A stretch of 64,000 nt of DNA from Brevibacillus_H ginsengisoli (GCF_050113715.1 NZ_JBNJQR010000004.1:62001-126000), one strand, 5' to 3'. Positions 8,315-17,093 are shown, numbered from the stretch's first letter. The notes: generated from the letters alone by a model not told the origin. Made by a program: numbers and translations.

Positions 8315-8348
8315 CAAAAAAATCACCACGAGAATCTCCCGTGGCGAT
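8315..8348 (-). terminator. Terminator of the MerR/TipAS gene
   Basis: ATCACCACG (8322-8330) pairs with CGTGGCGAT (8340-8348). On the minus strand the stem is followed by TTTTTTTGC. Confidence 0.8.
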
Positions 8349-8381
8349 TAGGGTATATGCCCTCTCAAAATGCTTATCAAT

Positions 8382-9146
8382 TTACTTCAGATTTACTTCC
8401 GCGTAGTGTTTCATCGCTTCTCGATAGAAAACGGCTAACTCCGGATGAAACGCGTCATACTGTTGACGAAAATCAGGATGATCGACATAAAGTTGCCCTA
8501 ACCCACTGTAAACCTCTTGGGTTGGTACATAAAAACGATTGATTACCTCATAATGCTTCTGGATCACCGATTGAACTTCTTTGCTATTCGCAAGAAAATG
8601 GTTTTGTAATAATGCAGTCATCTCCCGGTTAAGCTCATCAAACTTTACTTGCACAGCTTGGTAATCTTCTTTTTTCCAGCTCTTCGTATTTTCGCGGCTT
8701 TGTTGGATTCCCGCTTCCGCCTGTTTCCCATAACGCTCAATTAATTCTTGCTCATATTCCTTTTGCTTCTGTTGATCGAAGCCCCAATACATTTCCTCTT
8801 TGGACATCTTTGTCTCCCCCTTCAAATGATCAATGGTTTTATCAATGGTTCGCAGCAGTTGTTGAAATCGCTCCGTCTTCTGCAACAGAAGATTTCTGTG
8901 TTCCTGTAATGCTGCTAATTGGTTAAATTCGTCGCTATCGATTACTTCTTGAATCTGGGCGAGGGTAAAATTCAACTCACGAAAAAAGAGAATCTGCTGC
9001 AATCTCAGCAATTGCTCTTCATCATAAAATCGATACCCATTCTCGCCATAAAAAGCAGGCTGCAGCAAGCCGATTTCGTCATAATAATGAAGTGTTCTCA
9101 CACTCACTCCGGACAGTTTAGAAACTTCTTTTACCGTATACGGCAT
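8382..9146 (-). CDS. MerR-family regulator with TipAS drug-binding domain
   Basis: TipAL-type regulators activate multidrug genes when an antibiotic binds the C-terminal domain. ATG 9146 is chosen (MPYTVKEVSKLSGVSVRTLHYY) because AGAGGTG is correctly spaced from it; the protein is 254 residues. Residues 1-70 are the MerR winged helix, about 75-110 the dimerisation coiled coil, and about 120-254 the all-helical TipAS domain (YWGFDQQKQKEYEQELIERYG ... AFHPELAVFYREAMKHYA). It is monocistronic; no obvious target gene is adjacent. It may regulate itself or a distant efflux pump. Confidence 0.9.
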   Translation of the reverse strand: MPYTVKEVSKLSGVSVRTLHYYDEIGLLQPAFYGENGYRFYDEEQLLRLQQILFFRELNFTLAQIQEVIDSDEFNQLAALQEHRNLLLQKTERFQQLLRTIDKTIDHLKGETKMSKEEMYWGFDQQKQKEYEQELIERYGKQAEAGIQQSRENTKSWKKEDYQAVQVKFDELNREMTALLQNHFLANSKEVQSVIQKHYEVINRFYVPTQEVYSGLGQLYVDHPDFRQQYDAFHPELAVFYREAMKHYAEVNLK

Positions 9147-9273
9147 CGTTTTCACCTCTGTTTAGGGAACTGCGTATTGCTGATGTGCTTATTCAGGAAT
9201 GTACTTCTTGATAATGTGGGGCCCCATGAAATGAGTGTAAGGTACCACGTAACGTGAGAGTCAATAGATAATT

Positions 9274-9308
9274 AAAAAAGCAGGCTCCTTTCAAGGTTCG
9301 CCTGCTTT
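9274..9308 (-). terminator. Terminator of the GNAT gene
   Basis: AAAGCAGGC (9277-9285) pairs with GCCTGCTTT (9300-9308), followed by T6 on the minus strand. Confidence 0.75.
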
Positions 9309-9324
9309 CTTGGGATTATTCTAC

Positions 9325-9864
9325 TTACTCCGGATCTATCAAACAGCTCATCTGAATCGCATCGTAAAATCGACCATCAATGAAGACCTCACGTCTTAGA
9401 CATCCTTCTCTTTCGAAACCAACATTCTCATATAATCGAATCGCTCGTTCGTTATCTGCACGGACGGTTAAGCTTATTTTTCGAATCTGCCCCTCCGTGC
9501 TATTTTTTGCCCAGTCGAGCATATTTTGCACTAGCTTTTTCCCAATACCCATTCCCCAAAATCGCTTGGCTACCATGACACCAAATTCGCCTGTATGCGC
9601 AGTTCGAGACATTGTCCCACAACGAAAAGTAAGGTTTCCGATGATTTGTCCATTTAATTCTGCAACAAGGCACAATTCACCAGTAGACTGAGAAACATAT
9701 TCCAAAAATTCACGTTCCTGCTCCACCGTCAGCCCGAATTCACCAGGTCCAAAATTAAGAAAGTCTGTTTCATCGGCTACTTCATCAGTGAGTTGCAGAA
9801 AACCCTCTGCATCACTTGGAACTGCAGGTCTAATTATAATTTGTAATGGATCTTGTCCCATCAT
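9325..9864 (-). CDS. GNAT-family N-acetyltransferase
   Basis: GNAT enzymes transfer acetyl from acetyl-CoA to an amine. The 179-residue protein has the acetyl-CoA loop in VMVAKRFWGMGIGKKLV-like context (residues about 100-120, pattern RxxGxGxK), and strand-helix elements ISLTVRADNERAIRLYENVGF typical of the RimI/RimL branch. The substrate cannot be deduced. It is a stand-alone gene between the TipAS regulator and the stator genes, with its own terminator. Confidence 0.85.
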   Translation of the reverse strand: MMGQDPLQIIIRPAVPSDAEGFLQLTDEVADETDFLNFGPGEFGLTVEQEREFLEYVSQSTGELCLVAELNGQIIGNLTFRCGTMSRTAHTGEFGVMVAKRFWGMGIGKKLVQNMLDWAKNSTEGQIRKISLTVRADNERAIRLYENVGFEREGCLRREVFIDGRFYDAIQMSCLIDPE

Positions 9865-9914
9865 TGATTTTCAGCTCCAATTACTTCTCTTCGACATATT
9901 TCTCTCAAGCTTGT

Positions 9915-10691
9915 TTATTCCTTCTCAGCAAGGATAACCATCTCAACCCGCCGATTAATGGCTCGGTTCTCTGCGTTGGCATTGTCTACAATTGGATGGT
10001 ATTCACCCCATCCAGCCACCATAAACCGCGAAGCTGGAAGCCCGTTGCCATCCACCAGCTCACGCATGACTGTCATCGCTCGCGCGGAGGACAGTTCCCA
10101 GTTGGATCGATACTTGCTGTTAGAGATTGGAACATCATCGGTATAGCCTTCAATTCTCACTTTATATGTAAAGCGCTCTAGCACCTTGGCTACGTGAGCT
10201 ACAGCCTTTTTCCCTTCGTTGCTGATGTCAGCTGATCCGCTGGCAAACAGGATCTTTTCGGGGAAGCGAATCATTAAGCCCTCTGAGGTTTCTTCAAAAT
10301 GGACATTCATCTCTTGCAAGGCCGCTGTAAGCTGAGCTTTCGCCATTTCCCAGTTCGGATCAGTTGTTGCTTTCTCTGCGGTCGGGTTCACTCCACCCTT
10401 ACCGCCAGTGGAAGCGACCAGTGTTTTCTTTTTGGCTTCCAGCTGCGCAATCTCTCGTTGCAGCTCAAGCTTTTGAATTTGTAAAATATCTCGACTTTTC
10501 GACGCTTCTTGAATCGACTGTTTTTCCGCTTCTTCGGCTTTTTTCGCTTGATCGATTTTGGATTGAATGTGCGATGAGGAAGAAGCCGCCACAATAATGA
10601 TGATAACAAACAAGAGGGTAAACAGGTCACTATAGCTGATCAGCCAGCTTTTTTCCAGTTCCTTCTCGTCGTACAGGCGTTCATCCTGCAT
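9915..10691 (-). CDS. motB: MotB-like flagellar stator protein (OmpA/MotB domain)
   Basis: MotB anchors the stator ring to peptidoglycan and, with MotA, forms the ion channel that drives the flagellar motor. The 258-residue protein has a short cytoplasmic N-terminus, one membrane span (SWLISYSDLFTLLFVIIIIV) with the ion-carrying aspartate in YSD, a linker coiled coil rich in K, E and Q (about 45-95), and a periplasmic-type OmpA domain (GYTDDVPISNSKYRSNWELS). Its start overlaps the end of motA by 11 bases, so the two are translationally coupled. Whether it uses protons or sodium cannot be decided. The gene might be a second stator set (MotPS-like) rather than the only motAB. Confidence 0.9.
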   Translation of the reverse strand: MQDERLYDEKELEKSWLISYSDLFTLLFVIIIIVAASSSSHIQSKIDQAKKAEEAEKQSIQEASKSRDILQIQKLELQREIAQLEAKKKTLVASTGGKGGVNPTAEKATTDPNWEMAKAQLTAALQEMNVHFEETSEGLMIRFPEKILFASGSADISNEGKKAVAHVAKVLERFTYKVRIEGYTDDVPISNSKYRSNWELSSARAMTVMRELVDGNGLPASRFMVAGWGEYHPIVDNANAENRAINRRVEMVILAEKE

Positions 10692-11508
10692 AGGTAGCCT
10701 GCCTTTCGATCGTTCCCTTCATGCTTCCAGGCTCTTTGATCAAGACGAGCTTCTGGTCCCCTGGCAGGAACGAATTCAGTTTTTCGAAAAGCACCCGCGG
10801 TGTCTCCATGCGTTGCAAACTGATGCAGCCTTCAATATACAAACGCTTCTCAAACATTTCACGGTCATGAATATCCATCAAACGATAATAGCAAGGCAAC
10901 GCAAACAAATTGGCAAGCAAAGCACCATAAAGAGTAGCCACCACTGCCGAGCTCAGATTATGTCCTGTTTGTCCGAAATCGGAGAGAGATTCCAATACAC
11001 CGGTCATCCCAAACAGCGTACCGACCAATCCCATACCTGGAGCCAATAGACCGATTAAGCGAAACACACCACCCATCTGCTGGTAGCGGTATTGCTCCCC
11101 TTTCAGTTCGTTTTCGAGAATGACCCGCAACTCCTCTTCGGGTACCCCCTCAATCGCTAGAATACTTCCACGACGGACAAAAGAATCCGGTTCCTTCTGA
11201 AGCTCCCGTTCCAAGGCGAGGTAACCTTGTTCTTTTTGGACCAAAGCGTAGTAATAGAAACGCTTAATCGTCTCTTCCAGATTCCCCTCTCTGCCATGAA
11301 CTAACAGGCGAACGAGCGGTTTAATCTGTATGTGCTTGCGCTTGATTGCAAAAGACATAATTACCGACAAGGCCACCAGTTCAATCGCCGTCGGGTTCAA
11401 TAACTCCTTAATGCTTCCGTTCAAATACACGACATGAACCAGTATCAGCGCAACCGCTGCGATCAGTAATATAGATCTGCGCTTTGTAGAGGTAAATAAT
11501 TGCTTCAA
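10681..11508 (-). CDS. motA: MotA-like flagellar stator protein
   Basis: This is the channel-forming partner of MotB. The 275-residue protein has four predicted membrane segments: two near the N-terminus (LLIAAVALILVHVVYL and IELVALSVIMSFAI) and a C-terminal pair after a long cytoplasmic loop, including RLIGLLAPGMGLVGTLFGMTGVL with the conserved proline. The start is a TTG preceded by CAGGTGA. It lies in the order motA-motB and is separated from the main flagellar cluster by a small YjfB-like gene and a flagellin. An extended -10 promoter is just upstream. Confidence 0.88.
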   Translation of the reverse strand: MKQLFTSTKRRSILLIAAVALILVHVVYLNGSIKELLNPTAIELVALSVIMSFAIKRKHIQIKPLVRLLVHGREGNLEETIKRFYYYALVQKEQGYLALERELQKEPDSFVRRGSILAIEGVPEEELRVILENELKGEQYRYQQMGGVFRLIGLLAPGMGLVGTLFGMTGVLESLSDFGQTGHNLSSAVVATLYGALLANLFALPCYYRLMDIHDREMFEKRLYIEGCISLQRMETPRVLFEKLNSFLPGDQKLVLIKEPGSMKGTIERQATYAG

Positions 11509-11585
11509 CTTTTTGTCACCTGCCTGATTTCTATTATTTCGACAATTTATTGATGCGATGAAAAAAGGCGAATCTCGTCGATTAT

Positions 11586-11594
11586 ATTATAGCA
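11586..11594 (-). promoter_or_regulatory. Extended -10 promoter upstream of motAB
   Basis: On the minus strand TGCTATAAT is a perfect extended -10 element about 80 bases before the motA start. No good -35 is visible. Confidence 0.5.
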
Positions 11595-11646
11595 GAGATC
11601 AAAATGTTATTGAGACAGAAATACTGTGAAAATCTCGTTGACGGTT

Positions 11647-11673
11647 ACCAAAAAGGCTGTAAATTGCCGATAC
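11647..11673 (+). promoter_or_regulatory. Possible sigma-D promoter of the YjfB-like gene
   Basis: GCCGATAC (11666-11673) matches the sigma-D -10 GCCGATAT in 7 of 8 positions. The -35 region (TTACCA, 11645-11650) is weak. The gene encodes a motility-associated protein, which supports the call. Confidence 0.45.
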
Positions 11674-11713
11674 CATTAATAGAAGTATGATGATTACGAG
11701 AGGAGATGGGACT

Positions 11714-11908
11714 ATGGAACTGAGCAGTATGATGGCTGGGCAATTAAGTCAGTTGCAACAGACCGTTAGCCTTAGTGTCTTGCAAATGGCTCAAGCGACT
11801 CAGGCCGCTCAAGCGACAGTAATGTTGAATGATTTTGCCAAAGCACAGGCAAGCGTTCAGGCTGCGCCGCATCCGACATTGGGGAAGAACTTAGACATTA
11901 GTATTTAA
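11714..11908 (+). CDS. YjfB-like putative motility protein
   Basis: This small protein of 64 residues, MELSSMMAGQLSQLQQTVSL..., is rich in Q, A and M and fits the YjfB_motility family, whose members are co-expressed with flagellar genes but whose molecular role is unknown. ATG 11714 is chosen because GAGGAG lies nine bases upstream. A sigma-D-like -10 lies 40 bases before the start. It is divergent from motAB and convergent with the flagellinolysin gene. Confidence 0.75.
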   Translation: MELSSMMAGQLSQLQQTVSLSVLQMAQATQAAQATVMLNDFAKAQASVQAAPHPTLGKNLDISI

Positions 11909-11925
11909 CCAAAGAAAGAGGAAAA

Positions 11926-11960
11926 GCTGAGACCCTATTCACATGGGCTCAGCTTTTTTC
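11926..11960. terminator. Terminator between YjfB-like gene and flagellinolysin
   Basis: AAAAGCTGAG (about 11921-11930) pairs with CTCAGCTTTT (about 11948-11957) around a loop that also contains complementary CCCTAT/CATGGG bases. T-runs on both sides make it bidirectional for the two convergent genes. Confidence 0.7.
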
Positions 11961-11966
11961 ATTCTC

Positions 11967-13646
11967 TTAATGAAGGATTTGTAGAATAGCTTGGCTTGAT
12001 TGATTTGCTTGAGCAAGCATCGCTTGAGTTGCCTGACTCAGAATGTTCATTTTGGTACTTTTCATCATTTCTTTAGCCATGTCCGCATCACGAATTCGAG
12101 ATTCGCTGGTGGTCAGGTTTTCTTCACTGTTAGTTGCAACCGACATGGCGTGCTCCAAGCGATTTTGGAGTGCTCCAAATTTGGAGCGCTCCTGGGAGAC
12201 AATGGCGATTGCCGAGTCAAAGGAGCCAATTGCGCTCTTGGCGTTAGTCACTACATTAACATTTTTGATTCCCAACGAAACCGTATCTACCTTGCTTAAG
12301 CTCACACCCATAGACTGACCGGTGTTGGCACCAATTTGCATTTGCAGATCATCAGCTGTACTGGTACTTGGGTATACCATATTGAAATACTGGACACTTT
12401 GAGCACCATCCGGTACAACATCCGCTCTGTTTAACACTGCCCCGCTATCTGCGTCTGAGCCACCGATTCCACCAACATCCGCATTGGTAACTTTAATTTT
12501 GGCTTGAATGAACCCATCTGCTTGGGCAGCGAATTTGGCCTGAAAGTCTACCCGATCGATAAATGCCCCATGGGTAGCATTCGTAAACGCTTGACCCAAT
12601 GTACGATTGACGGGGTCAGCCGCCATCCATTGAACCATGTCTTTAATGCCATTTCCACCTGCAGCTTTGATACTGTCGTGGATGAAGCGGACAGCCGTAT
12701 ATGCTGTAGCATAATCCTTACTCCCGGCAAGTGTTCCCCAGTTTGCAAAAGTAGTAGAAGCGTTAGCTATCAGGGCAGCACGTTGAACGGCATCGGTTGC
12801 CACATCACCGTAGTTATTCAATATCTGGTCATCTGCCCCACGAATAAACTCCGCAACACCTTCATTAAACCACTTGTCAGCAGACTGACTGAGTCCGGTG
12901 CCCTGTCCGACGTTTACCGTTCGATCGAATACAGCATGCAGGATTTCGTGAGCGACCACTGAATCCTCCGCAACACCCGCATCAAAATCCGCCATATCGA
13001 CATGCAACTCAAGAGATGTACCTAATCCTCCACCAGCAGCTGGAACAGTAGCTTGTACATAAGCTACTTTTCCACCAACACCATCACTAGCCCCGCCACG
13101 ATCATAAAAAACTGTCATCGTTGCTCGATCAGCATGGATACCCAGATAATCATTGATTCGTTTCTCCGCTTGACCCAGCCAAGAAGTTTGTAAAAGATTC
13201 TTTAAATCCTTCTCATCTTGCTTAGCACTCGCTACATTTAACAGGTTCAATGTATTAAATTGAGTGTTATTGGAGATCCGATCTACTTCCTGTTTTATTT
13301 GATCAATCTCTTCCTGGATATTTTGCTTATCCCCAGTTGTGTTGGTGTCATTGGCCGCTTGAACAGATAATTCTCGTCCCCTCTGTAAAAGTGAGTGGAT
13401 TTCGTTCAAGCCTCCCTCTGCAGTCTGAACAAGGGAAATTCCATCCTGGATGTTTCTTGAAGCCTGAGAGAGACCCCTGATTTGCGCTCTCATCTTCTCC
13501 GAAATTGACAAACCCGCTGCATCGTCACTCGCCTGATTGATCCGAAGACCAGACGACAATGCCCCTATTGTTTTTTCAGATTCCTTGCTATTTATCATTT
13601 GATTATGCCAAGTGTTTAAGGCAGAAATGTTGTGATTAATTCTCAT
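11967..13646 (-). CDS. Flagellin with inserted zinc metalloprotease domain (flagellinolysin)
   Basis: This is a structural flagellin that should also be a protease displayed along the filament. ATG 13646 follows GGAGGTGAGAACAACA and gives 559 residues. Residues 1-140 are canonical flagellin D0/D1 (MRINHNISALNT ... NTQFNTLNLLN), and the last about 95 residues are C-terminal D1/D0 (SRIRDADMAKEMMKSTKMNI ... QAMLAQANQSSQAIL). Between them, about 150-400, is a gluzincin-like domain: HEILH at 233-237, followed by WFNEGVAEF with the probable third zinc ligand E262. Proteolytic flagellins of this design have been described in several phyla. All export signals are retained, so secretion by the flagellar apparatus is expected. 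The substrate is unknown. It sits beside an unknown membrane protein and the fliD-S-T operon. Confidence 0.92.
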   Translation of the reverse strand: MRINHNISALNTWHNQMINSKESEKTIGALSSGLRINQASDDAAGLSISEKMRAQIRGLSQASRNIQDGISLVQTAEGGLNEIHSLLQRGRELSVQAANDTNTTGDKQNIQEEIDQIKQEVDRISNNTQFNTLNLLNVASAKQDEKDLKNLLQTSWLGQAEKRINDYLGIHADRATMTVFYDRGGASDGVGGKVAYVQATVPAAGGGLGTSLELHVDMADFDAGVAEDSVVAHEILHAVFDRTVNVGQGTGLSQSADKWFNEGVAEFIRGADDQILNNYGDVATDAVQRAALIANASTTFANWGTLAGSKDYATAYTAVRFIHDSIKAAGGNGIKDMVQWMAADPVNRTLGQAFTNATHGAFIDRVDFQAKFAAQADGFIQAKIKVTNADVGGIGGSDADSGAVLNRADVVPDGAQSVQYFNMVYPSTSTADDLQMQIGANTGQSMGVSLSKVDTVSLGIKNVNVVTNAKSAIGSFDSAIAIVSQERSKFGALQNRLEHAMSVATNSEENLTTSESRIRDADMAKEMMKSTKMNILSQATQAMLAQANQSSQAILQILH

Positions 13647-13755
13647 TGTTGTTCTCACCTCCTTGCCTCTGTAAAGTAAACCAGTATAGGAACAGCATAT
13701 AGCAGACCGCATCCAAAGTTGGGGTGAGTCTATAGAGTAAAGGAAACTATCAGAA

Positions 13756-14493
13756 TTAAATTACCGTTTTCTGCTTCTCTTTACCTTGCTTCTTTACTAG
13801 TTTTTCTAGTAAATCTATTTTTCTCTGCAAAAGTGATATTTGATTTTTCAATTCCTGATGTTTTTGCTCTTCCTCTTTTTCTATTATTTCTTGAGATGCA
13901 GGCTTAGGTAAAAGACCTACAAAACGAGCAAATGAAACAATTGTCATAAACAAACCAATGATCGCTTGAACGAATATGATTGCATGTCCAATGTGGACTA
14001 TTTCTTTAACACTACTTGAGCCGAAAGTTACCATTGTTAAGAAGCTAAACAAAATAATATCTCCGACACCATGGAACCTCATTCCTAAATCTAATGTCTT
14101 GGATAATATCGTATAAGATGATGCAAACCAAAATATGAGCTCCATATAGTTATGTATTAGCAAGATTACTGATCTTCTATAACTGCGAACAGAAAATCCC
14201 AAATTACGATACGGATCAAATAACAAAACGTTTACCTGATATACAATTATTTCTGTTACACGGATGAAACTATAAATAAGTAGTATCCAAGATACGATGG
14301 AAGGTAAGGCACTGTAATAAGCTATCAAAGTAGACACAATTCCTATTATAAGGTTCATAACAACCCATACCTCAACGAATAGATAGGATTGTTTTAACTT
14401 AGGAATCAATCGTATATATTGAAAAACTGACACCCACCTCAAAGCCTGAAATACCCTAGCCCATAAATTAACTATGTAAGAATGAGGCTCCAT
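13756..14493 (-). CDS. Membrane protein with potassium-channel-like pore region
   Basis: The function is not established. ATG 14493 is chosen because AAAGGAG precedes it; the protein has 245 residues. It has about five hydrophobic segments: two near residues 35-85, one near 120-140, and a final pair flanking LFSFLTMVTFGSSSVKEI. That final pair resembles the two-helix pore module (Ion_trans_2) of potassium channels, where the filter normally reads T-x-G-Y-G; here it is TMVTFGSS, so the canonical filter is absent. The C-terminal 45 residues are a charged coiled coil (EKEEEQKHQELKNQISLLQR). It is placed between fliT and the flagellinolysin gene, but no flagellar role is known. Confidence 0.6.
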   Translation of the reverse strand: MEPHSYIVNLWARVFQALRWVSVFQYIRLIPKLKQSYLFVEVWVVMNLIIGIVSTLIAYYSALPSIVSWILLIYSFIRVTEIIVYQVNVLLFDPYRNLGFSVRSYRRSVILLIHNYMELIFWFASSYTILSKTLDLGMRFHGVGDIILFSFLTMVTFGSSSVKEIVHIGHAIIFVQAIIGLFMTIVSFARFVGLLPKPASQEIIEKEEEQKHQELKNQISLLQRKIDLLEKLVKKQGKEKQKTVI

Positions 14494-14548
14494 CTTCTCT
14501 ACTCCTTTCAACAAGAAAAACCGATACAATTTGACCTGGCCCCAGATA

Positions 14549-14643
14549 TTGGGACACAGTAAAAAACATTTCCATAAAAATACCTCCACAAAATCGTATG
14601 GATTACTCACGATTCAGGGAGGTGTTTTTCCTTTATGTCCCAG
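14549..14643. repeat. Hairpin and terminal GGGACA inverted repeat (terminator, possible insertion remnant)
   Basis: The inner part AAAATACCTCC...AAATCGT (14577-14597) pairs with ACGATT..GGGAGGTGTTTTT (14610-14629) and is a good terminator for fliT on the minus strand. It is bracketed by TTGGGACACA (14549-14558) and TTATGTCCCAG (14633-14643), an inverted pair containing GGGACA. That outer repeat may be the scar of a small mobile element; this part is uncertain. Confidence 0.5.
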
Positions 14644-14693
14644 TTTACGGGTTCGGACTACTTTTTTAGGTCGCTTTTTCTTGTTGTATCCCG

Positions 14694-15068
14694 CTATTTC
14701 TTTTTATCAAAAAAGGCACCATAGGCTGTTTTTACACCATACCCATTATACTGCTGATTCATTACCTTCGTTTTATTTAACTGGTTGATTTGTGTTTGTA
14801 CCTTGTTTTTATTTTCTACCATCAGTGGGATCAAGTGCTGATCTACTTGTTGAATATCCAATAATTGAAGTTTTTGCTTTTCCGTTAAGGAACTACCTTC
14901 TTGTAGCTGAAGAGATATCTGATCCATCACTAATTGACGCTTTTCCAGTATATCTACCCAATCATCAGGTACTTCCTCACTAGTTGTTGAATATTGTTCA
15001 ATCGTGGATTTCAATGTTTGCGTCAACAAAACAAGCTCTTCTAGCAGCATTTCAAGAGAAGCATGCAT
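14694..15068 (-). CDS. fliT: Flagellar export chaperone FliT-like protein
   Basis: FliT chaperones the filament cap FliD. The 124-residue mostly helical protein (MHASLEMLLEELVLLTQTLK...) has no strong sequence motif; the call rests on length, helical character, and position directly after fliS in the order fliD-fliS-fliT, which is conserved in Bacillus. The gap to fliS is 27 bases. The tail after residue 95 (NKTKVMNQQYNGYGVKTAYG) is typical of the group. Confidence 0.78.
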   Translation of the reverse strand: MHASLEMLLEELVLLTQTLKSTIEQYSTTSEEVPDDWVDILEKRQLVMDQISLQLQEGSSLTEKQKLQLLDIQQVDQHLIPLMVENKNKVQTQINQLNKTKVMNQQYNGYGVKTAYGAFFDKKK

Positions 15069-15095
15069 TGGCGGCTATCTCCCTTTTATAAGGAA

Positions 15096-15470
15096 TTATT
15101 CTTGTTTCTTTGAAAGGGCTATGGCTTCTCTCCACGTATCTCGGAATTGAACAAAATACCCCTCAACCTCTTCAAGGATTTCTATATCTTTTTTCATGTT
15201 AGCCTCTACTAACCGTTGCAGCATGTAGTCATAGAGCAGTAAAAATTGCTCTGAAATCGGGTAGTCTCGATTTAACGTAATAATTAACTCGCTCAGGATA
15301 TCTTGTGTACGTACGTTATACTCATGTGCTTTATCAAGCTTATTGTCTTGGATGGCCGCCTTCGTTTGTTTGATAAACTTGATACCGCCGTTATACAGCA
15401 TCATCGTCAAGTCAGCTGGAGATGCTGTGTTAATTGAGTTCATTTGATATGCCTGTGCAGCATTATTCAT
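15096..15470 (-). CDS. fliS: Flagellin export chaperone FliS
   Basis: FliS binds the flagellin C-terminus in the cytoplasm, prevents polymerisation, and in Bacillus cooperates with FliW. The 124-residue protein shows the family signature AYQMNSINTASPADLTMMLY at the N-terminus and a four-helix body (DYMLQRLVEANMKKDIEILE). It is 18 bases downstream of fliD and precedes fliT. With two flagellins encoded nearby it presumably serves both. Confidence 0.95.
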   Translation of the reverse strand: MNNAAQAYQMNSINTASPADLTMMLYNGGIKFIKQTKAAIQDNKLDKAHEYNVRTQDILSELIITLNRDYPISEQFLLLYDYMLQRLVEANMKKDIEILEEVEGYFVQFRDTWREAIALSKKQE

Positions 15471-15488
15471 CGATCTACACTTCCTTTG

Positions 15489-17093
15489 CTATTTTTGCCC
15501 GAGTTGCTGCGCTAACCAACTACTTTGGGAATTCATTTTACTTAATGCTGTTTCCATTGCAGAGAATTGTTTATAGTAACGATCCTCAGTATCTTGCAGA
15601 CGGCTTTCCCAAGAGCTAATTTGTTTGTTCATGCTTCTTACTGCCTTACCCATTTCATAGTTCTCTGAATCGTCAGGAGAAATAGAGGTACCAGCAATAT
15701 CGATGATCTTTCCAATTGAGCTTGCCAATGTATTATACATACGCTGGGCAATCCCGTTTTCATTGAATTTAGTTGTACTATCGGTAGAAGTACTTTTATT
15801 GGTGAAAATAGCCATTACCTTATCAGGATTTTGACTAATCGCATCCTTTAATTTGGCCTCGTCAATGTACAACTTCCCATTTTCCATATAATTATAGGAG
15901 GCTCCAGTTTTACTAGCTTGAGCAGTAGTTATTCCAATTTCACTCAAGCTATTACACTTCGGATCAGAAATTGAAGTTACACTGCTAGCTATCGATTTGC
16001 GCATATTGATCAATACGGTAGAAAGCATAGAATCTCTTCGCAGAGTCCCACTTTTCGCCTTGTCTTCCCATTGATCAATTTGCTTCTCAGAAAGGTTCGC
16101 TCTTTGATCATCGGTTAATGGTGGGAAGTCTCTGTAAATAGGCTCAGAGGTTTTTTTATTTACCTTATCAATTAAATCATTGTATTTATCCACAAAGTTC
16201 TTGATTTTATCGAACACAGCATCGTTATCTGTTGTCACATTTACAGTGGTTGGACTAACAAAGTTTTGTTTTAATGAAAACTTTACCCCGTCGAAGGTGA
16301 ATGTGTTTCCAGTAAGAGAGAGCACGGTTCCATTGACTTTCACACTGCCCGGATTTATGTCTGTTCCCTGAGAGCAAGAGGTATTGTTTGATGCATCTAT
16401 ATCCGTATTAAAATCAGCTGTCGTTTTATCTACCGTCCCGTTTGCTATGTTAAGAATATTAGGAGCAAGTACACCTGAAATCTTAATTCCAGCACTCGAA
16501 CCAGTTGTGGTACTGAGAAAAACAATCGACTTCGTATTTGAATCATAAGTGGCTTTAACTTTTGTACCACTACCACTATCGCTATCATTCGTTAAACTAT
16601 TAATATTTGCAATGACGTCAGTAATTGTATCCGATGCATTTACTGTAAGTGACCTTGCTGTTCCATCAGCGGCTTTTATACTAAAAGAAAAACTACTTCC
16701 TCCTGCAGAAGATAATTTAGTCGATCCATCGGCGATATTGTTCTTAAAGGTGACAGAAGCACCAACTGCTGGCGTTGCCTGAGTCACATTCTCGAGCACA
16801 TAAGAGGAGAAGGTAGGGTTGCCTGTAATTGTTGCCCCTACATTATTGTCATTAGTAGTATTAACCTTTTTGGGATTAAAAGTTCCTTGTAACTTCAAAT
16901 TAGACATGGTGTTATCCCGAAAATCCAGGAGTAACGTATTCATCTCCCGATAGGCATCGCGTTTCCATGTTTCAGTCTGCTTTTGTTGTTTCAGTTTATC
17001 TAGTGGAACACGTTGTGCTTTCATTAAGTTTTTGACCATCGTATCCGTATCCAATCCAGACACTAAACCAGGCAAACGGTTAATGCTAGTCAT
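15489..17093 (-). CDS. fliD: Flagellar filament cap protein FliD (hook-associated protein 2)
   Basis: FliD forms the cap at the filament tip under which flagellin subunits fold. The 534-residue protein has the FliD N domain (INRLPGLVSGLDTDTMVKNLMKAQRVPLDKLKQ) and FliD C domain with C-terminal coiled coil (MNKQISSWESRLQDTEDRYY ... QSSWLAQQLGQ). The central region (about 90-300) is Ser/Thr/Asn-rich and variable, as expected for surface-exposed domains. The start is preceded by AGGAGATGAAAACAG. It lies 13 bases after flaG and heads fliD-fliS-fliT. Confidence 0.95.
   Translation of the reverse strand: MTSINRLPGLVSGLDTDTMVKNLMKAQRVPLDKLKQQKQTETWKRDAYREMNTLLLDFRDNTMSNLKLQGTFNPKKVNTTNDNNVGATITGNPTFSSYVLENVTQATPAVGASVTFKNNIADGSTKLSSAGGSSFSFSIKAADGTARSLTVNASDTITDVIANINSLTNDSDSGSGTKVKATYDSNTKSIVFLSTTTGSSAGIKISGVLAPNILNIANGTVDKTTADFNTDIDASNNTSCSQGTDINPGSVKVNGTVLSLTGNTFTFDGVKFSLKQNFVSPTTVNVTTDNDAVFDKIKNFVDKYNDLIDKVNKKTSEPIYRDFPPLTDDQRANLSEKQIDQWEDKAKSGTLRRDSMLSTVLINMRKSIASSVTSISDPKCNSLSEIGITTAQASKTGASYNYMENGKLYIDEAKLKDAISQNPDKVMAIFTNKSTSTDSTTKFNENGIAQRMYNTLASSIGKIIDIAGTSISPDDSENYEMGKAVRSMNKQISSWESRLQDTEDRYYKQFSAMETALSKMNSQSSWLAQQLGQK

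Noticed and set aside
14549..14643. A complete insertion sequence at the GGGACA inverted repeat
   Set aside because: Only about 95 bases lie between the repeats, with no transposase frame; at most it is a remnant around a terminator.
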